DNA from: Oscillospiraceae bacterium
GTDB taxonomy: Bacteria > Bacillota > Clostridia > Oscillospirales > Ruminococcaceae
Direction: 5' to 3'
DNA: 64,000 nt
NCBI GenBank assembly: GCA_012520915.1
Contig: JAAYNJ010000010.1
Coordinates: 105,160 to 169,159, forward strand
Shown: positions 42,001 to 51,736 of the stretch, piece by piece
Position numbering within the stretch: the stretch's first letter is position 1
Layout: the number at the start of each line of letters is the position of its first letter
Position numbers and translations under genes: made by a program
Notes under the pieces: generated by a model
Told to the model about the DNA's origin: nothing
Seen by the model: only the letters and a program-made list of their open reading frames with translations
The model's database searches: none

Positions 42001-44094
42001 ATGTCTAATTTAGTTATTGTCGAATCGCCTGCAAAGGCAAAAACCATTAAATCTTTTCTTGGCAAGGATTATGAAGTTCTGGCCTCCATGGGGCATGTAA
42101 GGGACCTTCCGAAATCTTCCATGGGTGTAAATATTCGTAGAGACTTCACGCCCCTGTATCTGACAATCGACGGTAAGGAAAAGATAGTCAAGGATTTGAA
42201 AAAGGCCGCTAAGAAGAGTGAAAAAGTATTCCTTGCAACCGACCCGGATAGAGAAGGGGAGGCTATTTCCTGGCATCTTGCGCATATCTTAGATTTAGAC
42301 CGGGATGAAAACAACAGGGTGATTTTTGAGGAAATTACAAAAAAAGGCATAACCGAGGGTATGAACAACCCCAGAAACATCAACATGGATTTGGTTAATT
42401 CGCAGCAGGCGAGAAGAATTTTGGATAGAATTGTAGGATATCAGCTTTCTCCGTTTCTGTGGAAAAAAGTCAGAAGAGGTCTGTCGGCAGGGCGGGTACA
42501 GTCTGTTGCCGTAAGACTCATTGTAGATAGGGAGCTGGAAATTGAATCGTTTGTTCCCGAAGAGTACTGGCAGGTAACGGCGTACCTGAAAACCGAATCT
42601 GAAGACAGAATCTTTACAGCAAAACTCAGAACGAAAACGGGAACACCTATAAAAGATTTTAAAATTCCGGATAAAAGCAAATGTGATGAAATCCTCAAAG
42701 ACATAGGTGATTCGGATTTTGAGATTACCGATAAAAAGAAACGCAAAAGAAGAAGAATACCGGAACCGCCTTTTATAACATCCACTCTTCAACAAGATGC
42801 ATCCAGGAGATTCGGGTTTTCGGCCAGAAGAACGATGAAGGCTGCTCAGGAGCTTTACGAGGGAGTACCCGTTGAAGGCAAAGGGACGATGGGACTTATA
42901 ACCTATATGAGAACCGACTCTATCCGAGTTTCAGACAGTGCCAACAACGATGCAAAAAAGTTTATTGAAGAAAATTTCGGAAATAAATATTATTGCAAAG
43001 CCGTAAGAGATTTTAAGCAGAAGAGAAAGGTTGCGGCACAGGACGCACATGAAGCCATACGCCCGACTGATGTTTTTATAGAGCCCTCTCTGACAGAGAA
43101 AACACTCACCCGCGATCAACAGAGAATCTACAAAATTATATGGGAAAGATTTATTGCGAGCAGGATGAGCGATCAGGTTTTTGACACTGAAACTGTCGAT
43201 ATAACGGCAGGGATTTATATGTTCAGAGCAACCGGTTCAAGGGTGCTGTTCGACGGATTCTCCAAGCTCTATGAAGTTTCGACGGAAGAAAAGAAGGAGG
43301 ATGAAAACCTTCTTCCCGAAATGTCTGTTGGAGACAAATTGATTAAAAAAGAGCTGAAGCCCTCTCAACATTTTACACAGCCTTCCCCGAGATACACGGA
43401 AGCTTCGCTCATCAAAGCGCTTGAAGAAAACGGTATAGGAAGACCTTCGACATATGCTCCGACGATATCAACCATAATGGAAAGGGGGTATGTTGAAAGG
43501 CAACAAAAAAACATCCTTCCTACGCAGCTGGGAAGAATTGTAACCGAACTAATGAAAGATCAATTTAGCGATATAGTTGATATAAAATTTTCAGCATCAA
43601 TGGAAGAGAATCTTGACAGAATCGAAGAGGGAAAAGAGGATTGGATTCAAGTGCTTTCGGAATTTTATAATGGATTTGAGAAGTCCCTGAAAAATGCCGA
43701 AGTAAATATGAAGGACAAAAAAATAGAGATACCGGACGAGGTATCGGATGTAGTATGTGAGCTTTGCGGAAAAAACATGCTTGTAAAGAGCGGCAGATAC
43801 GGGAAATTTCTGGCCTGTTCGGGCTTCCCTGAATGTAAGAATACAAAAAAGCTCGTGGAAGAAACCGAAGGCCAATGCCCGAAGTGCGGGAAGAAAATAC
43901 ACAAAAAAAGATCATCTAAAGGAAGAATCTATTTCGGTTGTGAAGATGTTAAAGGCTGCGGTTTTATGACTTGGAACCAACCTACGTCGTCAAATTGTCC
44001 TAAATGCAACAGCACACTGTTTTTGAAAAGGGGAAAAACACCCCTGCTCTACTGCCAAAAAGAAGGGTGCGGTTATAGTGAGAATGCGGTATAG
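42001..44094 (+). CDS. topA: DNA topoisomerase I
   Basis: TopA relaxes negative supercoils. The 697-residue type IA enzyme has the Toprim domain (VIVESPAKAKTI at 5-16, ATDPDREGEAI at 79-89), and the active tyrosine Y302 in GLITYMRTDSIR. Three C-terminal zinc-ribbon modules follow: CELCGKN...CSGFPEC, CPKCGKK...CEDVKGC, CPKCNST...CQKEGC. Length and domain order are typical of Firmicutes. Confidence 0.97.
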   Translation: MSNLVIVESPAKAKTIKSFLGKDYEVLASMGHVRDLPKSSMGVNIRRDFTPLYLTIDGKEKIVKDLKKAAKKSEKVFLATDPDREGEAISWHLAHILDLDRDENNRVIFEEITKKGITEGMNNPRNINMDLVNSQQARRILDRIVGYQLSPFLWKKVRRGLSAGRVQSVAVRLIVDRELEIESFVPEEYWQVTAYLKTESEDRIFTAKLRTKTGTPIKDFKIPDKSKCDEILKDIGDSDFEITDKKKRKRRRIPEPPFITSTLQQDASRRFGFSARRTMKAAQELYEGVPVEGKGTMGLITYMRTDSIRVSDSANNDAKKFIEENFGNKYYCKAVRDFKQKRKVAAQDAHEAIRPTDVFIEPSLTEKTLTRDQQRIYKIIWERFIASRMSDQVFDTETVDITAGIYMFRATGSRVLFDGFSKLYEVSTEEKKEDENLLPEMSVGDKLIKKELKPSQHFTQPSPRYTEASLIKALEENGIGRPSTYAPTISTIMERGYVERQQKNILPTQLGRIVTELMKDQFSDIVDIKFSASMEENLDRIEEGKEDWIQVLSEFYNGFEKSLKNAEVNMKDKKIEIPDEVSDVVCELCGKNMLVKSGRYGKFLACSGFPECKNTKKLVEETEGQCPKCGKKIHKKRSSKGRIYFGCEDVKGCGFMTWNQPTSSNCPKCNSTLFLKRGKTPLLYCQKEGCGYSENAV

Positions 44095-44102
44095 GTGGCA
44101 TA

Positions 44103-45422
44103 TTGGATAAAAAAGCAACGGTAATCGGAGCGGGGCTTGCAGGGTGTGAAGCGGCATGGACGCTTGCAAAATTCGGATATAAGGTTACTCTGGCGGAAAT
44201 GAAACCTAAAAAAAGATCGCCCGCCCATAGCTCTGATATGTTTTCGGAACTGGTATGCTCAAATTCATTTAAGTCGGATAAAATCACCACTGCATCGGGT
44301 TTGCTTAAAGAAGAGATGAGAATTATGGGCTCGTTGCTGCTGGAGGTTGCTGAGACCTGCAGGGTGAGTGCCGGTGGGGCGCTTGCCGTCGATAGAAACC
44401 TGTTTTCAGAACGGGTGACTGAGAGAATACTTTCGAATAAGAACATTTCGGTTATCTGTAAAGAGGTAACGAGCATAGATACAAAGCGGCCTTCCATAAT
44501 TGCAGCAGGCCCGTTGACTGAAGGCGAGTTTGCTCGGGCATTGTCGGAAAAAACAGGAGGATTTTTAAGCTTTTATGATGCGGCTTCACCGGTATTGACA
44601 GCGGAAAGCATAGATTTCGATAGAGTGTTTTTTGCCGACAGATATGACTACAGCGGAAAAGGAGACTATTTAAACTGCTACTTCAATAAAATCGAATATG
44701 AAAATTTTCAATCGGAATTGATGTCGGCGAAAACGGTGGAAAAGGCGGAGTTCGAAAAAGATAAAAAGCTCTATGAGGGTTGTGTCCCGATAGAAATGCT
44801 TGCTAAAAGGGGAGTGGATACCATGAGATACGGTCCCTTAAGACCTGTCGGACTGGTTGATCCAAAAACCGGAAAAAGACCTTGGGCTGCCGTGCAGCTT
44901 AGAAAAGAAGATCTGAATGGAAATTTGTATAATATGGTGGGATTCCAAACAAACCTTTTGTTTGGAGAGCAAAAGAGGATTTTCAGAATGATCCCGGGTT
45001 TGGAAAACGCCGAATTTGCAAGATATGGAGTGATGCACAGAAACAGCTTTCTGCATTCTCCAAAAGTATTAAATAAAAACCTCAGCATTGTAAAGAATGA
45101 TAATATTTTTGTTGCAGGCCAACTCACGGGAGTAGAGGGATACATGGCATCAGCTATGACCGGAATGGTTGCAGCAAGAAACCTGATATTGAGCGATTCT
45201 GAAAAAACTGTTTTCATACCTTCAAACAAGACCATGTCCGGAGCGTTGATTGACTACATAACAACTGAGAACGATTCCTTTCAGCCGATGGGTGCCAATA
45301 TGGGACTGATACAACCTGAAAACTGTGAATTTAAAAATAAAGAGCAAAAGAGATTATTTATTTCAAAAACAGCTGTTAAAAAAATGACGGAATATGTCAA
45401 TGATTACCGCAAGCTTATATAA
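44103..45422 (+). CDS. trmFO: Methylenetetrahydrofolate--tRNA-(uracil-5-)-methyltransferase
   Basis: TrmFO makes 5-methyluridine 54 in the T loop of tRNA using methylene-THF and FAD. The 439-residue protein has the FAD-binding VIGAGLAGCEAAW (about 7-19), LVCSNSFKSD (with a conserved cysteine), GALAVDRNLFS and the C-terminal VAGQLTGVEGYMASAMTG. The start is TTG at 44103, 4 bases after AGGTGG. Gene order after topA is as in Bacillus, but codY/xerC/hslVU do not follow. Confidence 0.95.
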   Translation: MDKKATVIGAGLAGCEAAWTLAKFGYKVTLAEMKPKKRSPAHSSDMFSELVCSNSFKSDKITTASGLLKEEMRIMGSLLLEVAETCRVSAGGALAVDRNLFSERVTERILSNKNISVICKEVTSIDTKRPSIIAAGPLTEGEFARALSEKTGGFLSFYDAASPVLTAESIDFDRVFFADRYDYSGKGDYLNCYFNKIEYENFQSELMSAKTVEKAEFEKDKKLYEGCVPIEMLAKRGVDTMRYGPLRPVGLVDPKTGKRPWAAVQLRKEDLNGNLYNMVGFQTNLLFGEQKRIFRMIPGLENAEFARYGVMHRNSFLHSPKVLNKNLSIVKNDNIFVAGQLTGVEGYMASAMTGMVAARNLILSDSEKTVFIPSNKTMSGALIDYITTENDSFQPMGANMGLIQPENCEFKNKEQKRLFISKTAVKKMTEYVNDYRKLI

Positions 45423-45440
45423 AAAGCTTAAGGAGGAATT

Positions 45441-46430
45441 ATGATAATCGCTGTAGACGGATATGGAGGAGACCATGCGCCCCTTGAAGTTCTGAAGGGC
45501 TCTGCTTTGGCGGTCTCTGAAACGGATGTTTCGATAATATTGACAGGCGATAAATCAGAGCTTGAGAAGTTGTCTGAAAAAAACGGAATAGAATTGAGAA
45601 ATATTGAAATCTTAGATACCCGGACTTTCATAACGATGGATGATGAAGCCAGATCGGTGGTTAGAGAAAAATCAGACAGTTCAATGGCACTGGCTCTTAA
45701 GCTGTTATCTTCCGGCGAGGCGGATGCATGTGTAAGTGCAGGCCCCACGGGCGCATATCTTATGGGTGCGACCATGATTGTCAAGAGAATCAAGGGTGTA
45801 AGAAGACCCGCGTTAGGCTCTGTAATACCCGGTCAGATTAGTCCGTATATGCTGATAGACTGCGGAGCGAATGCAGAAGTCAGACCTGAAATGTTGGAAC
45901 AATTTGCGATATTCGGTTCCGTTTATATGAAAAATATTATGGGAATAAAAGACCCTAAGGTTGGGCTTGCTAATAACGGAACAGAGGAATCCAAGGGGAC
46001 AGAGCTTGTAAAGAGTGCTTACGAGTTGATGAAAAACAATGATATAATCAATTTTTTCGGAAATATAGAGGGCAGGGACATTCCTAAAGGAATATGTGAT
46101 GTTGTAGTAGCTGACGGTTTTACCGGAAATCTTATTTTGAAAACGATTGAAGGCATGGCTGAAAGTTTATTTTCGACTATAAAGTCTGCGTTCTTATCTA
46201 ATATCAAAACAAAGATTGCAGCGATGATGATTAAAAAAGAATTTAAAGAGTTAAAAAGGAAAATGGACTACTCCGAATATGGCGGTGCTCCCTTTATAGG
46301 GCTGAATAAGCCTGTAATCAAAGCTCATGGCAGTTCAAATGGTAAGGCCATTAAAAATGCGATAAAACAGGCTGTTATCTGGTCCGGAAGCGGAATAAAC
46401 GGTGAAATTGAAGAACTTGTCGGTAAATGA
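45441..46430 (+). CDS. plsX: Phosphate acyltransferase PlsX
   Basis: PlsX makes acyl-phosphate from acyl-ACP for phospholipid synthesis, at the membrane surface. The 329-residue protein starts MIIAVDGYGGDHAPLEVLKG and has VSAGPTGAYLMGAT, IDCGANAEVRPEML and the C-terminal GGAPFIGLNKPVIKAHGSSN. Length is normal. Its stop overlaps the rnc start. The fabD-fabG-acpP genes that usually separate plsX from rnc are absent here. Confidence 0.96.
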   Translation: MIIAVDGYGGDHAPLEVLKGSALAVSETDVSIILTGDKSELEKLSEKNGIELRNIEILDTRTFITMDDEARSVVREKSDSSMALALKLLSSGEADACVSAGPTGAYLMGATMIVKRIKGVRRPALGSVIPGQISPYMLIDCGANAEVRPEMLEQFAIFGSVYMKNIMGIKDPKVGLANNGTEESKGTELVKSAYELMKNNDIINFFGNIEGRDIPKGICDVVVADGFTGNLILKTIEGMAESLFSTIKSAFLSNIKTKIAAMMIKKEFKELKRKMDYSEYGGAPFIGLNKPVIKAHGSSNGKAIKNAIKQAVIWSGSGINGEIEELVGK

Positions 46431-47131
46431 TGAAAAAAGATACCAATAAAGATTACCTTTTTACGGAAGAATTGGAAAAGATTCTGTCATATAAGTTTCG
46501 TGACAAATCCATATTGATTGAAGCGCTTACTCACTCAAGTTATTCAAATGAGAATCCCGGGGCCGATAAAAATAATGAAAGACTTGAGTTTTTAGGCGAT
46601 TCAATACTGTCTTATGTTGTAACGGAGTATTTGTTTTTAAACAAAAAGGAATTTCCTGAAGGTGAGCTTACCAGAGCACGTGCGCTGATTGTCAGAGAAG
46701 AAACTCTCTCAAAGTTTGCGTCAAAGCTTAACTTGGGAAAATATATATTGTTGGGTAGGGGAGAGAGACTTTCAAAAGGATATGAACGTCCCTCTATTCT
46801 TGCTGACCTTTTTGAAGCCGTTATAGCTGCAGTTTACCTGGATGGAGGTATAGGACCGGCGAAAAGGCTGATACTGGACTGCGTTTCGGAATTCGAAAAT
46901 GGCGATTATAAATTAAAAAACTATAAAACCGAACTTCAGGAATTGGTTCAGCGTGTCCCTGACAAAAAACTCTCTTATTCGGTAGTGGACGAGAGCGGTC
47001 CCGACCATGAAAAATCCTTTACTGTTGAAGTGTCGCTTGACGGTGTAACAATCGGTGCGGGTAAAGGACAAAGCAAAAAAGCCGCAGAGCAACAAGCCGC
47101 AAAACAAGCGCTTTTATATCTTGAATTATGA
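46427..47131 (+). CDS. rnc: Ribonuclease III
   Basis: RNase III cuts double-stranded RNA in rRNA processing. The 234-residue protein has the signature NERLEFLGDSILSYVV (51-66) with catalytic acidic residues, a second acidic site in LADLFEAVIAAVYLD and a C-terminal double-stranded RNA-binding domain (about 160-232, with GAGKGQSKKAAEQQAAKQAL). It overlaps plsX and the following gene by 4 bases each, so the three are translationally linked. Confidence 0.96.
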   Translation: MMKKDTNKDYLFTEELEKILSYKFRDKSILIEALTHSSYSNENPGADKNNERLEFLGDSILSYVVTEYLFLNKKEFPEGELTRARALIVREETLSKFASKLNLGKYILLGRGERLSKGYERPSILADLFEAVIAAVYLDGGIGPAKRLILDCVSEFENGDYKLKNYKTELQELVQRVPDKKLSYSVVDESGPDHEKSFTVEVSLDGVTIGAGKGQSKKAAEQQAAKQALLYLEL

Positions 47132-48144
47132 AAGAAAGAAGATTGGCATTTTTTATTCCGCACAAAGGCTGCAAACAAAGCTGTATCTTCTGCAACCAGA
47201 GAGCAATATCAGGAAAAATAAACGAAGTCTGCCCGAATGAAGTTTTCGACAAGTGTAATTTGTTTTTACCTGAACCCGGGAACGAAAAAGGGATGGAAAT
47301 TGCATTTTTCGGGGGAAGCTTTACCGCAATTGATAAGGGATACATGACGCAGCTGCTTGAGGCGGCAAATCACTTTATTATTCAGAGGCGCGCGAGCGGG
47401 ATACGAATTTCCACGAGGCCCGATTCAATAGATGAAGATATTCTTGAAACACTTAAAAAATATTCCGTAAAAGCTATTGAGCTTGGAGCGCAATCTTCGG
47501 ATGATTCGATACTTTTAGCAAATGAAAGAGGACATGACCATCTTTCAACGACAAAGGCTTCAAATTTGATAAGGGATTTTGAGTTTTCACTCGGTCTGCA
47601 AATGATGGTGGGAATGTACGGCGATAAAGATCCAAAGATGACCGCAATAAAGACGGCAGAAGACTTTGCGTTTTTGCGTCCTCAAACGATGAGGATATAT
47701 CCCACTCTTGTCTTGAAAGGCACAAAACTTGAAGATCTATTCAACTCCGGCAAATATGTCCCCCTTTCCGTAAAAGAAGCAATAGATTGTACAGTTGAGG
47801 CGTTGTCCGTTTTTGACAAAGCAGATATTGAGACCATCAGAATTGGTTTGCATTCAGAGATGTCTCTTCATAAAAGTTTTTTGGCAGGACCATATCATCC
47901 CGCGTTCGGCGAGAAAGTCAATTCAAGGATAATAAGAAACAAAGTTATGAATCTGTTGGAAAACGAGAGAATTAAAACCGTAAAGGTTGCAGTCGGCAAG
48001 GGTATGAAGAGTGCGGCAATCGGTCAAAAACGGGAAAATATTGTTTTTTTTAATTCTTTAGGAATTAGATTAATAATTGAAGAAGACGAAAAACTCGGAA
48101 AAAGAGAAGTAAAAATATTGAATACAATAGACAAGGAGAATTAA
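47128..48144 (+). CDS. Radical SAM protein, Elp3-like
   Basis: This 338-residue protein starts with the radical SAM cluster motif CKQSCIFC (15-22), spaced CxxxCxxC. It continues with AFFGGSFTAID, typical of the Elp3-like group, then RISTRPDSID and a GAQSSDDSILLANERGH segment. The Elp3 acetyltransferase domain is absent. A gene of this type between rnc and smc is recurrent in Clostridia, which hints at a conserved role in RNA modification, but no reaction is known to me. It overlaps rnc by 4 bases and abuts smc. Confidence 0.85.
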   Translation: MKERRLAFFIPHKGCKQSCIFCNQRAISGKINEVCPNEVFDKCNLFLPEPGNEKGMEIAFFGGSFTAIDKGYMTQLLEAANHFIIQRRASGIRISTRPDSIDEDILETLKKYSVKAIELGAQSSDDSILLANERGHDHLSTTKASNLIRDFEFSLGLQMMVGMYGDKDPKMTAIKTAEDFAFLRPQTMRIYPTLVLKGTKLEDLFNSGKYVPLSVKEAIDCTVEALSVFDKADIETIRIGLHSEMSLHKSFLAGPYHPAFGEKVNSRIIRNKVMNLLENERIKTVKVAVGKGMKSAAIGQKRENIVFFNSLGIRLIIEEDEKLGKREVKILNTIDKEN

Positions 48145-51100
48145 TTGCATCTCAAATACATCGAAATTCATGGTTTTAAATCATTCCCCGAAAAGACGAA
48201 ACTCAGTTTTGAAAAAGAAATTACGGCTATTGTCGGCCCGAACGGGAGCGGCAAAAGCAATATTAGTGATGCAATGCGTTGGGTATTGGGAGAACAATCC
48301 ACCAAATCGCTCCGAAGCGGGAAGATGGAGGATGTTATATTCGGAGGAACCGTTAAGAGAAATCCGATGGGATATGCAGAAGTTACCATATGTTTAAGCA
48401 ATGAAGACGGAAGAATAGAAGATTTTGATGAAGAAATTACTGTAACACGAAAGTTCTACAGAAGCGGAGAGAGTGAATATTTATTAAATGGAGCTTTAGT
48501 CAGGCTAAAAGATATACGGGAAACTTTTTTAAATACCGGTATGTCAAGAGACGGATATTCAGTAATTGAACAGGGGCGGGTGGCCGAAATTGTCGCGGCA
48601 AAAAATACCGACCGAAGATTGATATTTGAGGAAGCGTCGGGAATAGCCAAGTATAGATATAGGAAAACTGAAGCGGAAAGAAAGCTGCAGAAGGCAAATG
48701 AAAATATTGAACGTCTGAAAGACATATTTGATGAACTTGATATAAGAATAGGACCTCTAAAAGCTCAAAGTGAAAAAGCACGTGAATTTATTAAAATTTC
48801 AGAGCGGAAAAAGGAACTGGAAGTAACTTTATATTGCGATACTATCGACAGAAACAGAAAGCTGCTGTTTGAACAGGAAGACAGAATTGAGACGGCTAAG
48901 GGCGACTATCAAAATGCGGAATCTTCGTTGAAAGAAATAGAACAGGCAACTGAAGAAAATTTTCGAAAAATTTCGAATATCGGCGAAAAAATAACATTAA
49001 AGAATGAAGATATTTATAGATTAAGTGAGGAGATAACGCAGATAGAAAAAGAGGTGGCTACCACTGAAAGCGATTTAGCAAATACCGAAAAGCAAATTGA
49101 ATCCTTGAGGACGGACATATACGACATTGAAGGATCCACATCAATAATAACCTTAAAGATTGATGCCAAGTTGAATGAAATAGAAGAAAAAAAGAGAGAG
49201 TTAAACGGAATAGACAGTGATATAGAAAAAATGGAGTCCGAACTGGAAAAGCTGTCTATAGAAGGGGATGAACGGAATAGGCAGATAGATGAGACCGAAA
49301 AGGAATTATTGGCGCTGTATTCGGAAGATACCGAAATAAAAGTATCCATTGCAACGATTGAAAGTGAAAGCCGCACGCTGGAAAACAGGCTCAATGAATT
49401 GAAAACCAATCTGCCCGGATATGAAAAAGACTATAAAGTTGCGGCAGATGAAATGTCAAAAATTGAAGAGTTTTTGAAGAAACTTTCTATTGAAAAATCG
49501 GAAGTGCTGAATACTATTGAAGGTCATGAATCTCTATTGTCCAAACGGCAGGAAAAACTTGCCGAATATGAGAAACAAATAGACGATTTAAAGTCGAGAA
49601 TTTCCAGAATAGAGAACAAAATCCATATTTTTAATGAAATGGAAAAAAATATGGAAGGATTTCAGTCAAGTGTAAGAACTGTTGTAAAAGCCGGAAGAAA
49701 AGGCATATTAAGGGGGATAGTCGGACCTGTTTCTTCTCTTATTAAAATTAAACACGGTTGTGAAAATGCTATTGAAGTGGCCCTCGGAGCTGCGATGCAG
49801 AATGTTATCGTGAAAGATGAAACTTCTGCAAAAGAAGCAATTTCAATGCTTAAAAGTGAAAATGCAGGCAGAGCTACTTTTTTGCCGATAGACATCATCA
49901 AGCCTTCCAATTTTGATGCTGTTAATGTTCTTGAGTTGGAGGGCGTGGTCGGCATTGCAGACCGGTTGGTACAGTGCGATGAAGGAATCAAAGATGTTGT
50001 CAGCAATCTGCTGGGGAGAACTGTCGTCGCCGAAGACCTCAACATAGCATCAAAAGTTGCCAAAAGCATGCGTCACAGATATCGTGTCGTAACTCTTGAC
50101 GGACAGATGATTAACTCAGGGGGATCCTATACCGGAGGCTCTTCTTCAAAATCATCAGGTATATTTGGCAGGAGAAGGGAAGCGGATGAGCTCAAAAAGG
50201 AGCTTGTAAAGCTTTCCGAGGAAGATGTCAATATTGTTTCCAGGTATGAAAAACTAAAGGCCGAAACAAATGAGCTTCAGGCCAATAAAACAGTATATGA
50301 AAGCGAACTTATCAATGTTAATTCAAAGATTCTAAAGGCTGAAACGGAAGGCAAATACTACAAAACCATTGTGGAACAGACAAAAAATATTTTTTCAGTT
50401 TCGCGGATCGAAATGGATAATGTTTTGAAAGAAGCAGGAGAACATGAGCGGATACTTGCAAAAAGAAAAGTTGAACTTATTGAAGTAAGGGATAGAATCA
50501 AACTAATTGAAGAGAATGAAGCCAGTAAAAAAATGGCTGATGACAGTTTCTCGAACGAGAAAATCATATTGTCTGAGAAAATCTCCGATTTAAAGATTTT
50601 AAGAGTAAGGGTGTCGAAAGATATCGAAAACCTCGAACAGATGATGAAGTTGATGGAGGAAGATAGCCAAAGAAGCATAGATAGGTCAAGATCTGCTGAG
50701 GATACCTCAAATAATCTGATAAAACTCAATGAAGACAGGAAAGAAATAATTGAGGGAAGAAAAAGAGATATTGAATCGTTGAGACAGAATATTGTCGAAC
50801 TGAAAAAAGAAATCGAAAATGCAGTTAATGAAAGGCTTGAAATCGAAAAAAACGGAACGGAGTTGAGGGAAAAACAAAATAGAGTTTCCCGGGATCGTGA
50901 GAACATTGCCAAAGAAATTTCCAGGCTTGAAGAAAGAAAAATTTCTCTGCAGAAAGATTTTGACTCTGCGGTGTCAAAACTTTGGGAAGATTATGAACTG
51001 ACGAAGCAACAAGCGGATCTTCTCACGGTGAAATACGAGTCTCTTACAAAACTGAGACAGGATGTTTCAACTTTACGTTCAAGGATAAGAGCGCTCGGAA

Positions 51101-51714
51101 CGGTAAATCTTTCTTCGATTGAGGAATATAAAGAGGTTTCTGAAAGACACGAATTTATGAAAAATCAAATGGATGATGTCAGGAAGTCAATGGATCAGTT
51201 GAATATATTGATAGAAAATTTAACTGTTGAAATGAAAGAGATGTTTATCGATAGTTTTAGGAAAATCAATGACAATTTCAAAAGGGTGTTTACGGAAATG
51301 TTTTCCGGCGGAAGTGCAAGACTGTATCTGACTGATGAAAATGATATACTGGAAAGCGGTATAGAGATTGATGCTCAACCTCCCGGGAAAATAATAAAAA
51401 ACCTATCATCCCTTTCAGGCGGAGAACAGGCGCTTGTAGCAATAACGATATTTTTCTCGATTCTTAAAGTGAATCCCGCGCCGTTTTGCATATTGGATGA
51501 AATAGACAGTTCACTCGATGAAGTAAACGTATCAAGGTTTTCGCGTTATTTGACGAGATTCGTAAACGAAACGCAGATAATTGCAATAACACACAGAAGA
51601 GGCACTATGGAAGTAGCTGATGTGCTTTATGGAGTGACGATGCAGGAAGAGGGAATATCGAAGGTGCTTAAACTCAGCCTGAATGAGGCTAAACTCGCAG
51701 TGCATCAGGATTAG
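48145..51714 (+). CDS. smc: Chromosome segregation SMC protein
   Basis: SMC forms the condensin-like ring with ScpA and ScpB that organises the chromosome. The 1189-residue protein has Walker A GPNGSGKSNISD (32-43), a long coiled coil, a hinge at about 515-680 (GIVGPVSSLIKI, SGGSYTGGS), a second coiled coil and the C-terminal head with LSSLSGGEQALVAI and Walker B FCILDEIDSSLD. The start is TTG at 48145 after AAGGAG; homology begins immediately (LKYIEIHGFKSFPEK). It is followed by ftsY as in Bacillus. Confidence 0.97.
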   Translation: MHLKYIEIHGFKSFPEKTKLSFEKEITAIVGPNGSGKSNISDAMRWVLGEQSTKSLRSGKMEDVIFGGTVKRNPMGYAEVTICLSNEDGRIEDFDEEITVTRKFYRSGESEYLLNGALVRLKDIRETFLNTGMSRDGYSVIEQGRVAEIVAAKNTDRRLIFEEASGIAKYRYRKTEAERKLQKANENIERLKDIFDELDIRIGPLKAQSEKAREFIKISERKKELEVTLYCDTIDRNRKLLFEQEDRIETAKGDYQNAESSLKEIEQATEENFRKISNIGEKITLKNEDIYRLSEEITQIEKEVATTESDLANTEKQIESLRTDIYDIEGSTSIITLKIDAKLNEIEEKKRELNGIDSDIEKMESELEKLSIEGDERNRQIDETEKELLALYSEDTEIKVSIATIESESRTLENRLNELKTNLPGYEKDYKVAADEMSKIEEFLKKLSIEKSEVLNTIEGHESLLSKRQEKLAEYEKQIDDLKSRISRIENKIHIFNEMEKNMEGFQSSVRTVVKAGRKGILRGIVGPVSSLIKIKHGCENAIEVALGAAMQNVIVKDETSAKEAISMLKSENAGRATFLPIDIIKPSNFDAVNVLELEGVVGIADRLVQCDEGIKDVVSNLLGRTVVAEDLNIASKVAKSMRHRYRVVTLDGQMINSGGSYTGGSSSKSSGIFGRRREADELKKELVKLSEEDVNIVSRYEKLKAETNELQANKTVYESELINVNSKILKAETEGKYYKTIVEQTKNIFSVSRIEMDNVLKEAGEHERILAKRKVELIEVRDRIKLIEENEASKKMADDSFSNEKIILSEKISDLKILRVRVSKDIENLEQMMKLMEEDSQRSIDRSRSAEDTSNNLIKLNEDRKEIIEGRKRDIESLRQNIVELKKEIENAVNERLEIEKNGTELREKQNRVSRDRENIAKEISRLEERKISLQKDFDSAVSKLWEDYELTKQQADLLTVKYESLTKLRQDVSTLRSRIRALGTVNLSSIEEYKEVSERHEFMKNQMDDVRKSMDQLNILIENLTVEMKEMFIDSFRKINDNFKRVFTEMFSGGSARLYLTDENDILESGIEIDAQPPGKIIKNLSSLSGGEQALVAITIFFSILKVNPAPFCILDEIDSSLDEVNVSRFSRYLTRFVNETQIIAITHRRGTMEVADVLYGVTMQEEGISKVLKLSLNEAKLAVHQD

Positions 51715-51736
51715 TTTTTGTTTTTATGAGGTGAAA

